DNA of 24,198 nucleotides from Gemmatimonadota bacterium (GCA_028875335.1 JAPPEF010000259.1:1-24198); one strand, 5' to 3'. Shown: positions 1-8,471, numbered from the stretch's first letter. Numbers and translations are program-made. The notes: generated by a model from the sequence alone, not told the origin.

Positions 1-1110
1 GTCTGGGGCCTATCCTGTTCGCAAGAGTCGCCCGTTGCATCCGCCCCCGCCGGCAAGGCCCGCTCCGACGATTGCCCCTTGTGCGCCTTTCTTGGCGATG
101 AAAATTACACCATAGCAGAGGGGCAAGGGGCGCATACGTCCCCGGACAGCACCGACCAGACACCCCCAGACAGCACCGCGAGCGAGACGCCGGCCGAGAG
201 CCCCGAAGAAACGCCCGACACAGACGGGGGACAGGCCGATGCGTCCGCAGAGCCCTCCTCGGCAACGGAGACAGGCTGGCCGATGGCCGGAACCATTACG
301 AAGTTGACTGATATCGGAAAAGCAAGAGCATACTCCCCTGCTTGGTCCCCTGACGGAACACAGATTGCCTTCACTTACACGCATGTATCAGGCAGTTTAA
401 GGCTCCATTCAGATGTGTACGTCATGGCTGTAGACGGGAGCAATCTACGGAGACTAACCCATAGTGGGCATGATGACTATGAACCGGCATGGTCCCCGGA
501 TGGAACGCAAATTGTCTTTACTTCTGACCGTGACGGCGGTGACGCTATTTACGTGATGGATGCCGAAGATGGGGGGAATAAGCGGCGCATTTACGGCGGC
601 GGTATGCCAGAATGGTCCCCGGATGGGCTCCAAATCGCCTTTTGGAATCCCTATGAAGTGGGCGTGATAGATATAAACGGTACTAACGTGCGCTGGCTTG
701 CCCCTAGTCCGCGTTGGGACGGCGAACCGGCATGGTCCCCGGATGGGGCGCAGATAGCTTTTATATCCCAACGGGATGGCCGCCCATCAGACCTTTATGT
801 TACGGATTTAGACGGGCAAACTGTACGTAGGTTGACATACGGGGACGGGTGGACATATGCTCCGGCATGGTCTCCTGATGGCCGTTACATCGCTTTTCAT
901 GAGCTACGTGGTGATGATCAATCAGACCTTTACGTCATCTCTGCGGATGGACAGAGAACACAAAAATTGATCGAGCATCCAAGTGACGACGCGGCCCCAG
1001 CTTGGTCGCCGGACGGGACCAAGTTGGCATTCTGCTCAACTCGTGAACAAGATCACTATATTGCCGGTTTACCTCACATGGCTATCTATGTAGTGGAATT
1101 ACACTACTAA
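1..1110 (+). CDS. TolB/PD40-type beta-propeller protein, 5' end outside window
   Basis: The reading frame is open from base 1, so the N-terminus is probably upstream; an internal TTG at 79 is unlikely to be the true start. A possible lipobox-like cysteine (GLSC) lies near the window edge, followed by an acidic, Pro/Ser/Thr-rich linker (about bases 120-290) and then the folded domain. That domain has six evenly spaced WSPDG repeats (for example PAWSPDGTQIAF, PEWSPDGLQIAF, PAWSPDGRYIAF), each followed by a (D/I)xYVxxxDG strand. This is the PD40/WD40-like propeller of TolB and related periplasmic or lipid-anchored proteins. Propellers of this kind are usually binding scaffolds or companions of peptidases; no catalytic domain is visible. 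It ends 26 bases from the convergent PhyH gene, and no clear terminator lies between. The fold is confident; the role is unknown. Confidence 0.85.
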   Translation, partial: VWGLSCSQESPVASAPAGKARSDDCPLCAFLGDENYTIAEGQGAHTSPDSTDQTPPDSTASETPAESPEETPDTDGGQADASAEPSSATETGWPMAGTITKLTDIGKARAYSPAWSPDGTQIAFTYTHVSGSLRLHSDVYVMAVDGSNLRRLTHSGHDDYEPAWSPDGTQIVFTSDRDGGDAIYVMDAEDGGNKRRIYGGGMPEWSPDGLQIAFWNPYEVGVIDINGTNVRWLAPSPRWDGEPAWSPDGAQIAFISQRDGRPSDLYVTDLDGQTVRRLTYGDGWTYAPAWSPDGRYIAFHELRGDDQSDLYVISADGQRTQKLIEHPSDDAAPAWSPDGTKLAFCSTREQDHYIAGLPHMAIYVVELHY

Positions 1111-1136
1111 TATTCACTTCGGTTGGAAGAGATGGC

Positions 1137-1901
1137 TCAGACACAGTTAGTGTGTTCTTGCCCCCGCAACAGGGGATAGTCGGGTTTATCTTGGGGAGCA
1201 CCCGTCCAGCGCGAGCGAGCGCTCATGTAGTGGGTGGCCATGCCGCGGCGGCGCGTCCTCGTCTGGTTGGGGCCGGAGCGGTGCAAGAGCAGGCTGTGGT
1301 GGAAAGAGCAGTCGCCTGCTTGCAGCAGGATGGGCTGTTCGCGCTGGCTGTCGATAGCTGCGTCGGGAACTTTCTTGTCTTGCCGGTCGCCGACCATCCA
1401 CACCTCGCTGTGGTCAACCAGCCCCTCGCGGTGACTGCCCCGCACGACCCACAAGCAGCCGTTTTCAAGGGTTACATCGTCTAAGGCGACCCAAGCGGTG
1501 GCAAGGGCCATCGGCTCGATGTGGAAGTACGCGGAGTCTTGGTGATAGGTTTTTTCTATGCCGCCTGGCCCCTTGATGAAAACTTGGTCGCCGTAGAGCT
1601 TGATGTCTGGGCCGAGCAAGTCGGTGGCTGCGGTGAGGAGGGACTCCCGCATTGCGTGGTCGCGGAAGAACGGATCGCATTCGGACGGGCCGTTGATCTT
1701 GCGCAAGTGATCGATGTGGCGTTGCCGGGGCGCGTTGGGATCGAACTCGATGTTCGCCTCCGGGAAGGGCAGGTCGCCCGAGGCGATCCCCTCAAGGTGG
1801 GTGCGGAGTTCGCTCACCTCTTCTGCGGAGAGGGCGTTGCGCAAAATGGTGTACCCGTCTTGCTGGTACTGGGCGATTTGTTCGGGGCTGAGCACGGACA
1901 T
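1137..1901 (-). CDS. phytanoyl-CoA dioxygenase (PhyH) family Fe(II)/2-oxoglutarate oxygenase
   Basis: This 254-residue protein has a full-length PhyH fold. The N-terminus (QYQQDGYTILRNALSAEEV) is the usual PhyH opening helix and strand. The iron motif is canonical: H120-x-D122 in TYHQDSAYF, with the distal histidine (about H207) in LLLHRSGPN and a downstream arginine cluster that would bind 2-oxoglutarate. The family hydroxylates small molecules using O2 and 2-oxoglutarate in the cytoplasm; the substrate cannot be read from sequence. It follows the aminotransferase gene after only 14 bases on the same strand, so the two are probably co-transcribed and may act on one substrate. The start ATG is preceded by a GGGAACAAACC stretch without a strong ribosome-binding site. 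Confidence 0.93.
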   Translation of the reverse strand: MSVLSPEQIAQYQQDGYTILRNALSAEEVSELRTHLEGIASGDLPFPEANIEFDPNAPRQRHIDHLRKINGPSECDPFFRDHAMRESLLTAATDLLGPDIKLYGDQVFIKGPGGIEKTYHQDSAYFHIEPMALATAWVALDDVTLENGCLWVVRGSHREGLVDHSEVWMVGDRQDKKVPDAAIDSQREQPILLQAGDCSFHHSLLLHRSGPNQTRTRRRGMATHYMSARSRWTGAPQDKPDYPLLRGQEHTNCV

Positions 1902-1915
1902 GGTTTGTTCCCTGT

Positions 1916-3241
1916 TTAGGCTATCTCCGCCAGCGCGTTCCCCACCGCGGCGACTAAGCCGTCAATGTGCCCGGCGTCCATGGGCGTAGAAAGCGCGCAC
2001 ATGCCCAGCCCTGGGCCGAGGAAGTACCCCTGTTCGATGAGCGAGAGAAAGAGCGGCTGAATGAGGGTTTTGTCGGTGGCGGCGAGAGCGCGGTAGTTGG
2101 CGATGGGGCCACGGGCGAAGTAGATGCTGAAAACCGATCCCGTGCAGACCGCTTGGGCGGCGATTGCGCGTTCGGCAAAGAGCGCGTTGAGTTGGTCCTT
2201 TAAGCGCGTTCCGAGTGCGTTCAAGTGGTCGATGGTTTGCGGCGTCAGCTCGCTCAGGGTCGCCAAGCCAGCGGCCATGGCCACGGGATGCGCGCTAAAG
2301 GTGCCGCTCTGGAAAAGGCCGGTGGATTGCTGCGAGTTGTCGAACAGGTCCATCAGGTCGGCCCGGCCGCCAAAGGCCCCTACCGGAAAGCCGCCGCCGA
2401 CGATCTTGCCAAAGCAACTCAGGTCCGGGTCGATGCCGTACAGGCCCTGCAAGCCGCCCGTGGCTGTGCGGAACCCAACGATTTCGTCGAAGATGAGCAA
2501 GACTCCGTGGCGGCGGGTGATGTCGCGCACGGCGCGGGCAAAGTCCGGCTGGATGTCCAGAACGCCAGCTTTGGGGTCGAAGAGGACGCAGGCGAGTTCG
2601 CTGGCGTGCTCAGCGACGAGCCGTTCGACGGATTCTGGGTCGCTGTAGGGGAGGATGACGGCTTCGGACGCGGCAGACGGGGACATGCCGCCGGCTGTTG
2701 GCAGGGCGATGGGCGCGTCTGGGGGGCCAGCTTGATCTAAGGAGGGAGTTACACTGACTTCCACGGCGTCGTGGCTGCCGTGGTAGCCGCCCTCGAACTT
2801 GGCGATTTTGCCGCGCTGCGTGTAGCCCCGCGCCAAGCGAATCGCGTGCAGCGTGGCCTCGGTGCCGGAGTTGACAAAGCGAATCCGCTCCAGCGCATCT
2901 ACCCGGTCGCACATTGCGCGGGCGATCTCGCTCTCAATGCCGGTGGGCGCGCCCAAGGCAATGCCCTTTTGCATTTGCTCGCGCACGGCCGCTTCTACGC
3001 GCTCGTTTCCGTGCCCGAGGACTTGGGCCGTGTGGTGGTTGGCGCAATCGACGTAGCGCCGTCCGTCGACATCCCACAGATAGCAGCCTTGGCCGCGGGC
3101 CATGGTGAGTGGATAGGGCGGGTAGTAATACGCGCCTTTGGCCGCACCGGCCGTGTAGGAACGGCCCTGCTCAAAAAGGGTGCGGGAGCGCGGAGTGGCG
3201 CAGCGATAGCGCGCTTCGAGGTCGGTGAGTGATGTAGGCAT
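1916..3241 (-). CDS. class III aminotransferase, glutamate-1-semialdehyde aminomutase-like
   Basis: The product is a 441-residue fold-type I PLP enzyme. Visible landmarks are the substrate-gate region with SGTEAT (125-130), the cofactor-binding FDEIVGFR (251-258; Asp252 should contact the pyridine nitrogen) and the Schiff-base lysine K279 in CFGKIVGGGFPVGAFGG. These are typical of the HemL/GSAM branch of class III aminotransferases. Such GSAM-like enzymes are often not haem-pathway enzymes when encoded beside dioxygenases, and no other haem gene is nearby, so a role in a dedicated catabolic or biosynthetic step is more likely. It is first in a two-gene minus-strand operon with the PhyH gene. 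The ATG lies about 9 bases from a TATAAT box and has no ribosome-binding site, suggesting a leaderless transcript. Confidence 0.92.
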   Translation of the reverse strand: MPTSLTDLEARYRCATPRSRTLFEQGRSYTAGAAKGAYYYPPYPLTMARGQGCYLWDVDGRRYVDCANHHTAQVLGHGNERVEAAVREQMQKGIALGAPTGIESEIARAMCDRVDALERIRFVNSGTEATLHAIRLARGYTQRGKIAKFEGGYHGSHDAVEVSVTPSLDQAGPPDAPIALPTAGGMSPSAASEAVILPYSDPESVERLVAEHASELACVLFDPKAGVLDIQPDFARAVRDITRRHGVLLIFDEIVGFRTATGGLQGLYGIDPDLSCFGKIVGGGFPVGAFGGRADLMDLFDNSQQSTGLFQSGTFSAHPVAMAAGLATLSELTPQTIDHLNALGTRLKDQLNALFAERAIAAQAVCTGSVFSIYFARGPIANYRALAATDKTLIQPLFLSLIEQGYFLGPGLGMCALSTPMDAGHIDGLVAAVGNALAEIA

Positions 3242-3249
3242 AGGGGGAT

Positions 3250-3278
3250 ATTATAACTAAACGAGGTTGGCGAACAAA
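3250..3278 (-). promoter_or_regulatory. candidate sigma70-like promoter for aminotransferase-PhyH operon
   Basis: On the minus strand a perfect TATAAT (3255-3250) is preceded at 17 bases by TTTGTT (or at 16 bases by TTGTTC). The aminotransferase ATG begins at 3241, about 8 bases past the -10 box, which leaves room for an untranslated leader of only one or two bases. Confidence 0.5.
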
Positions 3279-3302
3279 TCTGTTCCTGCCGCGCACGGGG
3301 AG

Positions 3303-3332
3303 TTGACGCCGACCATGTTCGCACCCTAGAGT
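3303..3332 (+). promoter_or_regulatory. candidate promoter for amidohydrolase-Rieske pair
   Basis: TTGACG (3303-3308) is followed after 18 bases by TAGAGT (3327-3332) in the 143-base divergent region. The spacing is at the long end of the normal range and the -10 is imperfect. The transcript would run through the hairpin just downstream. Confidence 0.35.
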
Positions 3333-3333
3333 A

Positions 3334-3359
3334 TAGGGCGTCCACAAGGGACGCCCCTA
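3334..3359. repeat. short GC-rich palindrome (hairpin) in divergent intergenic region
   Basis: GGGCGTCC (3336-3343) and GGACGCCC (3349-3356) form a perfect 8-bp stem around ACAAG, and outer TA/TA bases can extend it with one bulge. It lies in the 5' leader of the amidohydrolase gene. It has no T tract, so it is probably an interspersed palindromic repeat rather than a terminator. Similar TAGGGGCGTCCC palindromes are, from memory, common dispersed repeats in several phyla. Confidence 0.5.
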
Positions 3360-3384
3360 CAACCCTTTACCAGCAATAGTTGCC

Positions 3385-4479
3385 ATGTCCCAAACTGAAT
3401 ACGCCGTTGATGTCGCGACCTCGACTGCCTTTTCGCTGATCGACTGCGACGTCCACAACTATCCGAACTCCATCGACGATCTCATGCCCTATTTGTCGGC
3501 GCGCTGGCAGGCGTACGTGCGGCAATCCGGGTTTAGCGGCCCGCCTGGGCCAACCTATCCCAAGGGGTTTGCGCAAGCGGCGCGGCGCGATGCTTGGCCG
3601 CCGTCGGGCTTAAGGCCGGGCGGCGACCCGGATTTTGCCCGCACCCAGTTGCTCGATGCTTGGGGCATTGACATAGCCGTGCTCAATCCGCTCTACGGCA
3701 TGACGGCCCTGCACAACCTCGACTTTGCCAACGCGCTGATGCGCGCGGTCAACGAGTGGACCGCGCACGCTTGGCTCGACCACGACCCGCGCTGGCGTGG
3801 CTCGATTGTGGTCAACGCCAACGACCCGGCGGCCGCGGCCGCGGAAATCAAGCGGTCCGCGGCTGATTCGCGCTTTGTGCAGGCGCTGCTCTTGGTGCGG
3901 TCGAGTGCGCCGTATGGCAAGCGGCAGTTCCGGCCGATTTTTGCCGCGGCCTGTGAGGTCGGTCTGCCGGTGGGAATCCACTTTGGCGGCAGCGGCCAGC
4001 CGATCACGGCCTGCGGTTGGCCTTCCTATTACATCGAAGATCACACGGCCATGTCGCAAGCCTTTGAGGCGCAGGTCATCAGTCTTGTTTGCGAGGGGGT
4101 GTTCTGCGAGTTCCCGGAGCTGCGCGTCGCGCTGGTTGAGGGGGGATTCGCGTGGTTGCCCGGGCTGATGTGGCGGCTGGACAAAAACTACCGGGGCTTG
4201 CGCAGTGAGGTGCCGTGGCTGAAGAAGCGCCCCAGCGAATACATCCGCGAGCACTGCCGCTCCACGACCCAACCTATGGAAGAACCAGACGATCCTCAGC
4301 ACTTGTTACAGATCATCGACATGATCGGTTGCGAGGATTTCTTGATGTTCGCCACGGATTATCCGCATTGGGATTTTGACTCGCCGACTCGCGCCCTGCC
4401 GCCAGCGATTGACGGCGCGATGCGCCGGGGGATTATGGTCGATAATGCCGAGGCATTTTATGGCTTTGCGGCGCGTTGA
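3385..4479 (+). CDS. amidohydrolase_2 family protein (IDCDVH type, ACMSD-like)
   Basis: This 364-residue TIM-barrel metal-dependent hydrolase or decarboxylase begins its core with LIDCDVHN (residues 18-25), the metal-binding opening of the ACMSD-like amidohydrolase group. A mid-protein IHFGGSG strand probably supplies another ligand, and [13 protein letters not shown] near the C-terminus carries the conserved catalytic aspartate and the usual TDYPHxD signature. Members include decarboxylases and hydrolases of aromatic-ring cleavage products; the substrate here is unknown. Its last 20 bases overlap the Rieske gene, implying translational coupling and a joint role, possibly in breakdown of an aromatic compound. 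The ATG is the first plausible start, with no strong ribosome-binding site. Confidence 0.9.
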   Translation: MSQTEYAVDVATSTAFSLIDCDVHNYPNSIDDLMPYLSARWQAYVRQSGFSGPPGPTYPKGFAQAARRDAWPPSGLRPGGDPDFARTQLLDAWGIDIAVLNPLYGMTALHNLDFANALMRAVNEWTAHAWLDHDPRWRGSIVVNANDPAAAAAEIKRSAADSRFVQALLLVRSSAPYGKRQFRPIFAAACEVGLPVGIHFGGSGQPITACGWPSYYIEDHTAMSQAFEAQVISLVCEGVFCEFPELRVALVEGGFAWLPGLMWRLDKNYRGLRSEVPWLKKRPSEYIREHCRSTTQPMEEPDDPQHLLQIIDMIGCEDFLMFATDYPHWDFDSPTRALPPAIDGAMRRGIMVDNAEAFYGFAAR

Positions 4480-4825
4480 CGTAGGGCCGGTCGATGCCTT
4501 TGCCGACGGCGAGGTCCGCCGGGTCGAGGTTGAGGGGCGGGGTTTGGCTATCGTGCGGCAGGGGGATGCTTGGTACGCGCTGCGCGATGTTTGTCCACAT
4601 CAAGGGGCGCGTCTGTCGGATGGCAGGGTTGGGGGCACGGCGCTGGCGCGGCATCCGGGAGACGAGATCGTCTTGGGCCGTGCGGACGAGATCCTGAGCT
4701 GCCCGTGGCACGGCTGGGAATACGACGTGCGCACGGGCCGCTCGCTCTGCGAGCCCGAGAAGGTGCGGGTGCGGACTTATCCGGTGCGCTTGGAGGATGG
4801 GCGGATAGTTGTGGAGATGGGTTAG
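4460..4825 (+). CDS. Rieske [2Fe-2S] ferredoxin-like protein
   Basis: The protein has 121 residues from the ATG at 4460, which has GAGG about 7 bases upstream; a longer in-frame extension would lie entirely inside the amidohydrolase gene. Both cluster-binding loops are present and standard: CPHQGARL and, further on, CPWHGWEYD (C-x-H ... C-x-x-H). The spacing between the loops is longer than in minimal ferredoxins because of a charged insertion ([17 protein letters not shown]). The single-domain size fits an electron carrier or an NirD-like subunit for an oxygenase, not a complete oxygenase alpha subunit. It overlaps the amidohydrolase gene. No reductase gene is in the window, so its redox partner is unknown. 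Confidence 0.9.
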   Translation: MALRRVDVGPVDAFADGEVRRVEVEGRGLAIVRQGDAWYALRDVCPHQGARLSDGRVGGTALARHPGDEIVLGRADEILSCPWHGWEYDVRTGRSLCEPEKVRVRTYPVRLEDGRIVVEMG

Positions 4826-4857
4826 GGAGCTTACTACACGACAGTTATCCAATGGAC

Positions 4858-4993
4858 GTTACGCATAAGTATCTAGGTATAAGATGCTTCGACTCCGCTG
4901 CGCTCCGCTCAGCATGACAGAGGCTGCCGCACTCTTGCCTTGTCATGCTGAGCGTAAGCGAAGCATCCCATACCTAATAAGCCCATGCGTAAC
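4858..4993. repeat. 136-bp nested inverted-repeat element (MITE-like or dispersed palindrome)
   Basis: Four nested complementary blocks frame this non-coding stretch: GTTACGCAT (4858-4866) with ATGCGTAAC (4985-4993), TAGGTAT (4874-4880) with ATACCTA (4970-4976), GATGCTTCG (4883-4891) with CGAAGCATC (4959-4967), and CTCAGCATGACA (4908-4919) with TGTCATGCTGAG (4941-4952). The loop is about 21 bases. The TGTCATGCTGAGCG core matches, from memory, a dispersed motif found in many bacterial genomes. No transposase is encoded. It fills most of the convergent gap between the Rieske gene and the Gfo/Idh gene, where it could also act as a bidirectional terminator, although there is no T tract. Confidence 0.75.
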
Positions 4994-5001
4994 AGCAGTT
5001 A

Positions 5002-5988
5002 TTACCTCGGCACGGGGATGGACACCGGCACGTTGCCCTGCTTTTGCGATTCTAAAAACCCAATAATCAGTTCTACTACAGTGTGTCCGGCTCGCCCCGG
5101 CGACACTGACTCGACGCCTTGGTCCATGGCTGCGATCAGTTCGTGGATGCCAGCGGGAATGCCTTCGACTGGCCAAGTCGGCGGCGCGAGGGGTTCTGGT
5201 TCTTCGCCGCGATACAGGGTGCCGCCGTCGCTGACCATAATTAGTCGTCCGGTGGTGCCGACCACTTCGAGTTGCTGCTTGGGATTTGGCGTGGTTTTCG
5301 AGCCACCGATGTAGAAGCCCCGCACTCCCCCAGAAAAGTGGATGTACCCGTTGGCCCCTGGCTCGGTAGCTGGTACGTGGCCGCCGTCGCCGCGGTACTC
5401 GGCGTAGTCCTCGTACCCTTCTTCCAGTTCGGCCACGACCCACTGAGGCTGCTCGCCTGCGTAGTAGCAGATAGCGTCGAGCGTGTGGGTGCCGTTGCGG
5501 AAGAGCATGGCGCGCGGGCCGGAGAGCGTACCGATGACGTATTGCACCGGGCCAATGACGCCTTGATCGACGATCTCTTCTTTGGCGTAGCGCCACAGGG
5601 GGATGAAGCGCCGGGTGTGATCGACCGACAGGGTGGTGTTGTTGGCGTCGCAAGCGGCGATCATGCGGTCGGCGTCCGCTAGGCTGGTGGCCAGCGGTTT
5701 TTCGCAGAAGATGCCCTTGGCCCCGGCGTTGGCCGCATCGACGACTAGGTCAGCGTGGCGGTGATCCGAAGTGGCGACGGTGACGATGTCCAGCGATTCG
5801 CGGTCGAGCATCTCGCGGTGATCGCGGTACAGGGTGAGGTTTTCGTCCGGCCAGCGTTGCTCGAACTCGCGGAGGGTCTCTTCGTCGAGGTCGCAAGCCG
5901 CCGCTAGGCTGGCGCGGTCCGAGCTGACAATCCCGGTGGCGTGAGCCACGCCAATACCGCGGCAGCCAATGACTCCAGCTTTATACAT
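5002..5988 (-). CDS. Gfo/Idh/MocA family NAD(P)-dependent oxidoreductase
   Basis: The product has 328 residues with an N-terminal Rossmann fold opening MYKAGVIGCRGIGVAHA; GCRGIG (8-13) stands for the GxGxxG dinucleotide loop. The family's CEKPLA motif, with the catalytic lysine, is near residue 95, and a C-terminal alpha/beta substrate domain follows. Members oxidise or reduce sugars, inositols and related cyclic polyols. The conserved substrate-domain histidine motif is not obvious to me. A clear AAGGAG ribosome-binding site lies 7 bases before the ATG. It is the last gene of a minus-strand operon with a sulfatase and a solute-binding lipoprotein, which suggests uptake and breakdown of a sulfated carbohydrate or polyol. 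The exact substrate is not resolvable. Confidence 0.92.
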   Translation of the reverse strand: MYKAGVIGCRGIGVAHATGIVSSDRASLAAACDLDEETLREFEQRWPDENLTLYRDHREMLDRESLDIVTVATSDHRHADLVVDAANAGAKGIFCEKPLATSLADADRMIAACDANNTTLSVDHTRRFIPLWRYAKEEIVDQGVIGPVQYVIGTLSGPRAMLFRNGTHTLDAICYYAGEQPQWVVAELEEGYEDYAEYRGDGGHVPATEPGANGYIHFSGGVRGFYIGGSKTTPNPKQQLEVVGTTGRLIMVSDGGTLYRGEEPEPLAPPTWPVEGIPAGIHELIAAMDQGVESVSPGRAGHTVVELIIGFLESQKQGNVPVSIPVPR

Positions 5989-6003
5989 GTCGTGCTCCTT
6001 TGT

Positions 6004-7038
6004 TTAGGGATTCCACTGTTGGGCGCGCTCCGCGAAGATCGCTGGATTGGCGCGCCACTCTCCGTAGCCAATGCGCTGGGCATCGGTCAGGTAGTTGATC
6101 TTGTCGTCGATGCAGGCCGCTAGGTCGGCGTCCTCCACAGCGAGCGCGAATCCCCCTAACTCGGTGGCCGCGTCGAGGGCCGCGACGACAAACTCGCCGT
6201 CGGAAGAAACGCTGGCGTCGCGGTTGCCGATTTCGCCGCGAGCGATGGCGTCGATGGTGCCGGCCCGGAGGGCGTTGAGCAGGTCTAATTCGCTGGCTTC
6301 TTGCCCTTCTTGCCCGTTGAGGTAAATCACTTGCGGCATGTTGGCCGTGGGCGGCACCAACCGCGTCCGGCCAGCGAGATGGTCCGATGCGCTGGCCGCG
6401 GTGATGGTGTGCGCGGCCGTGCCGTCGGCGAGGATCTCGCCTTCGGGCGTTTCAATGCGCGTACCAGTGGCGAGGACGCCGTTGGCATCGACTAAGCCCG
6501 TTAGTTCTAGCAGGCGGAACTCACCCGTGGTGCCGATCAGCGCACCCACTCGATCTTCGCTCGTTAGGTCGCTGTGGCTGGCAAAGCGCTCGGCATCGGC
6601 AGCCCTAACCAGCAGCGATTGGCGGAAGGCGATGTGCCCGGAGGAAAAGGTTACGACTTGGTCGCCGTCCGCATTGCGGGTGCGGGAGTCGAGGATGGTG
6701 ATGCCGCCGCCGACCAAGTCGTAGTTCGGCCCGGCCGCTTGCAGCCATATATCGGACCAGTCGGCTATGCCGCGGCGTGCAAAGGACAACCCCGCGCCGT
6801 CCATAGCCTCTAAGGCGGTCAGCAAATCCGCTTCGTACCCGAGATGTTCGTCGAACCCGGCCGTGCCCGGAGTCGGGTCTGCACTGTAACTGACTGGAGC
6901 GAAAAAGGCGTAGAACCCGACTTGGAGTACCTGCCTGTTGCCGCAAGCTGCCGCAGGTGAGTCGCTGGGCGAGGACGAGCAGGCCGCTAAGAAGAGAGCT
7001 GAGGCCGCGAAGGATGAGTAGAGGAAGGATGGGGACAT
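6004..7038 (-). CDS. extracellular solute-binding lipoprotein (family 3 / amino-acid-binding-like)
   Basis: The predicted product has 344 residues. The signal sequence SFLYSSFAASALFLAAC ends in a clear lipobox (LAAC), so the mature protein should be lipid-anchored outside the cytoplasmic membrane. The body has the periplasmic binding-protein pattern: VLQVGFYAFFAPVSY, GFDEHLGYEADLLTAL, then YDLVGGGITILDSRTRNADGD, as in family 3 ABC solute-binding proteins (amino acids and similar polar solutes). I chose the ATG at 7038, two bases after the sulfatase stop, over an in-frame TTG at 7044. No permease or ATPase gene is adjacent, so the transporter is either encoded elsewhere or this is an orphan receptor. 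It sits between the sulfatase and the Gfo/Idh gene. Confidence 0.85.
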   Translation of the reverse strand: MSPSFLYSSFAASALFLAACSSSPSDSPAAACGNRQVLQVGFYAFFAPVSYSADPTPGTAGFDEHLGYEADLLTALEAMDGAGLSFARRGIADWSDIWLQAAGPNYDLVGGGITILDSRTRNADGDQVVTFSSGHIAFRQSLLVRAADAERFASHSDLTSEDRVGALIGTTGEFRLLELTGLVDANGVLATGTRIETPEGEILADGTAAHTITAASASDHLAGRTRLVPPTANMPQVIYLNGQEGQEASELDLLNALRAGTIDAIARGEIGNRDASVSSDGEFVVAALDAATELGGFALAVEDADLAACIDDKINYLTDAQRIGYGEWRANPAIFAERAQQWNP

Positions 7039-7040
7039 GT

Positions 7041-8378
7041 TCAACTAGTATAAGGCACGGTGCCTCGTGCATCTACTTGGTATCCCCAGCGCTCGAGATA
7101 GGCTGGGCCGGGGAGGAAGGGGTCGTCGGCTGCGGCGAGGCGGCGCGTGAGGGCCGCGTCTAATTCGTCGAGCAAGTCCTGCTGGCCGGGCTGTCCGACG
7201 AGGTTGTCCTGTTGGAAGGGATCGGCCTCGTTGTCGTAGAGCAGCCACGGCCCCTCTAGGGCGCGCACGTACGTGTGGCGGCAGGTGCGCAGGCCCCGGT
7301 AGGATCGGCCGCCGACGCCGGTCCACCACTGCCCAAAGGGATGGGGACACTGCAAGAGCGCGGCACCGTCTGAGGGATCTGGGCCGCCTTGTAGGTACGC
7401 GGAAAAGTCGATGCCCTCCACGGTGGCAGGGATCGGTAGGCCGCACAAGCCCAGTAGGGTCGGCATGATGTCGGGCAGGTCGATCAGCGCGTTGAGTTTG
7501 GCAGCGTCCATCCCCGGATAGCGCAGCAGGAATGGCACGCGGATGGACTCTTCGTAGGGCTTTTGCTTTTTGTCCATGCCCTGCGAGCCGAGCATGTCGC
7601 CGTGATCCGAGAAGAATAGAAAGATCGTCTCCTGCTCTAGCCCTTCCTCCTGCAAGGTCTGGAGCAACATGCCGACGCAGTCGTCCAAGGCCGTGCAATG
7701 GGCGTAGTACCCGGCGAGCCACTGCCGCGCGCTCTCGGCCCAGTCGGGTGGCACGTTGGGTCGCAGGGTGATAGTGGCTGGATCGTACATGGCTTGGTAT
7801 TCTTCCGGGGCTGTGTGATAGGGGGCGTGCGGAGGACCCCATGACAGGACCAGTAAGAAGGGTTTGTCTCCGCGACCGCGCAGGTACGCTTGGGCGTCGC
7901 GGGTCTGGGCCAAGGCGTCGTAGCCCTCCCATACGAGTTGCTCGTCCGAGTCGCCGGCATAGTACGCGGAATGATTGTAGTCGTGGGTGCATTCGAGCAC
8001 CTTCCAGTACTCGAAGCCCTGTCGCCGCTCGGGCGGGATATAGCTGGAGCGGCCGCGGCCATTGACGTGCCACTTGCCGATATAGGCTGTGTCGTAGCCC
8101 CCTGCGCTGAAAGCCTGCGCGATGCTCGTGGCGTCTTGGCTTAGCTCTACGTCGTTGACGAAGACGCCGTGCGTGAGGGGGTATTGACCGGTCAGGATCG
8201 AGGCCCGCGCTGGCGAGCACACTGAGCAGCCTGACACCGCGTGGGTGCAGTTGAGGCTGCGGCTTGCTAGCGCGTCCAAATTGGGGGTTTGCACGTTGGG
8301 GTCGCCGGCGTACCCGAAGGCTTGGGCACGCCATTGGTCGGCGAAGACGAGAACTATATTCGGCTTTTTGTTGGGCAC
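7041..8378 (-). CDS. type I sulfatase (alkaline-phosphatase superfamily)
   Basis: From a GTG at 8378 the protein has 445 residues. That start has GAGGAG 7 bases upstream and begins directly with the conserved NIVLVFADQWRAQAFG metal-binding strand; an upstream ATG at 8456 would add 26 unrelated residues. The active-site motif C-S-P-A-R-A-S-I-L-T-G (Cys54 to Arg58 core) is the CxPxR signature whose cysteine is oxidised to formylglycine. FFSDHGDMLGSQG is the second metal-ligand block. No signal peptide is visible from this start, so it may act in the cytoplasm. It opens the minus-strand operon with the binding lipoprotein and oxidoreductase. The formylglycine-generating enzyme or anSME maturase is not in the window. 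Confidence 0.95.
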   Translation of the reverse strand: MPNKKPNIVLVFADQWRAQAFGYAGDPNVQTPNLDALASRSLNCTHAVSGCSVCSPARASILTGQYPLTHGVFVNDVELSQDATSIAQAFSAGGYDTAYIGKWHVNGRGRSSYIPPERRQGFEYWKVLECTHDYNHSAYYAGDSDEQLVWEGYDALAQTRDAQAYLRGRGDKPFLLVLSWGPPHAPYHTAPEEYQAMYDPATITLRPNVPPDWAESARQWLAGYYAHCTALDDCVGMLLQTLQEEGLEQETIFLFFSDHGDMLGSQGMDKKQKPYEESIRVPFLLRYPGMDAAKLNALIDLPDIMPTLLGLCGLPIPATVEGIDFSAYLQGGPDPSDGAALLQCPHPFGQWWTGVGGRSYRGLRTCRHTYVRALEGPWLLYDNEADPFQQDNLVGQPGQQDLLDELDAALTRRLAAADDPFLPGPAYLERWGYQVDARGTVPYTS

Positions 8379-8442
8379 TGCGCGTCTCCTCGTTGAGATG
8401 AGCAGCCTCCAATATCTTCGCGCCGGGGGGAGGCTGTCAATG

Positions 8443-8471
8443 TTGACCGGGTTCAACGCGCGTACTAGAAT
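8443..8471 (+). promoter_or_regulatory. sigma70-like promoter for VOC-domain gene
   Basis: TTGACC (8443-8448) and TAGAAT (8466-8471) are separated by exactly 17 bases. Transcription would start near 8478, giving a leader of about 35 bases with AGGAGG at 8500-8505 before the GTG start. This is one of the two best-formed promoters in the window. Confidence 0.65.

Noticed and set aside
1521..1919. Plus-strand reading frames opposite the PhyH, aminotransferase and other minus-strand genes
   Set aside because: They are antisense shadows of genes with clear catalytic motifs, caused by high GC content.
3334..3359. Palindrome as a rho-independent terminator
   Set aside because: No T tract follows on either strand, and it lies between divergent genes where a terminator is not expected.
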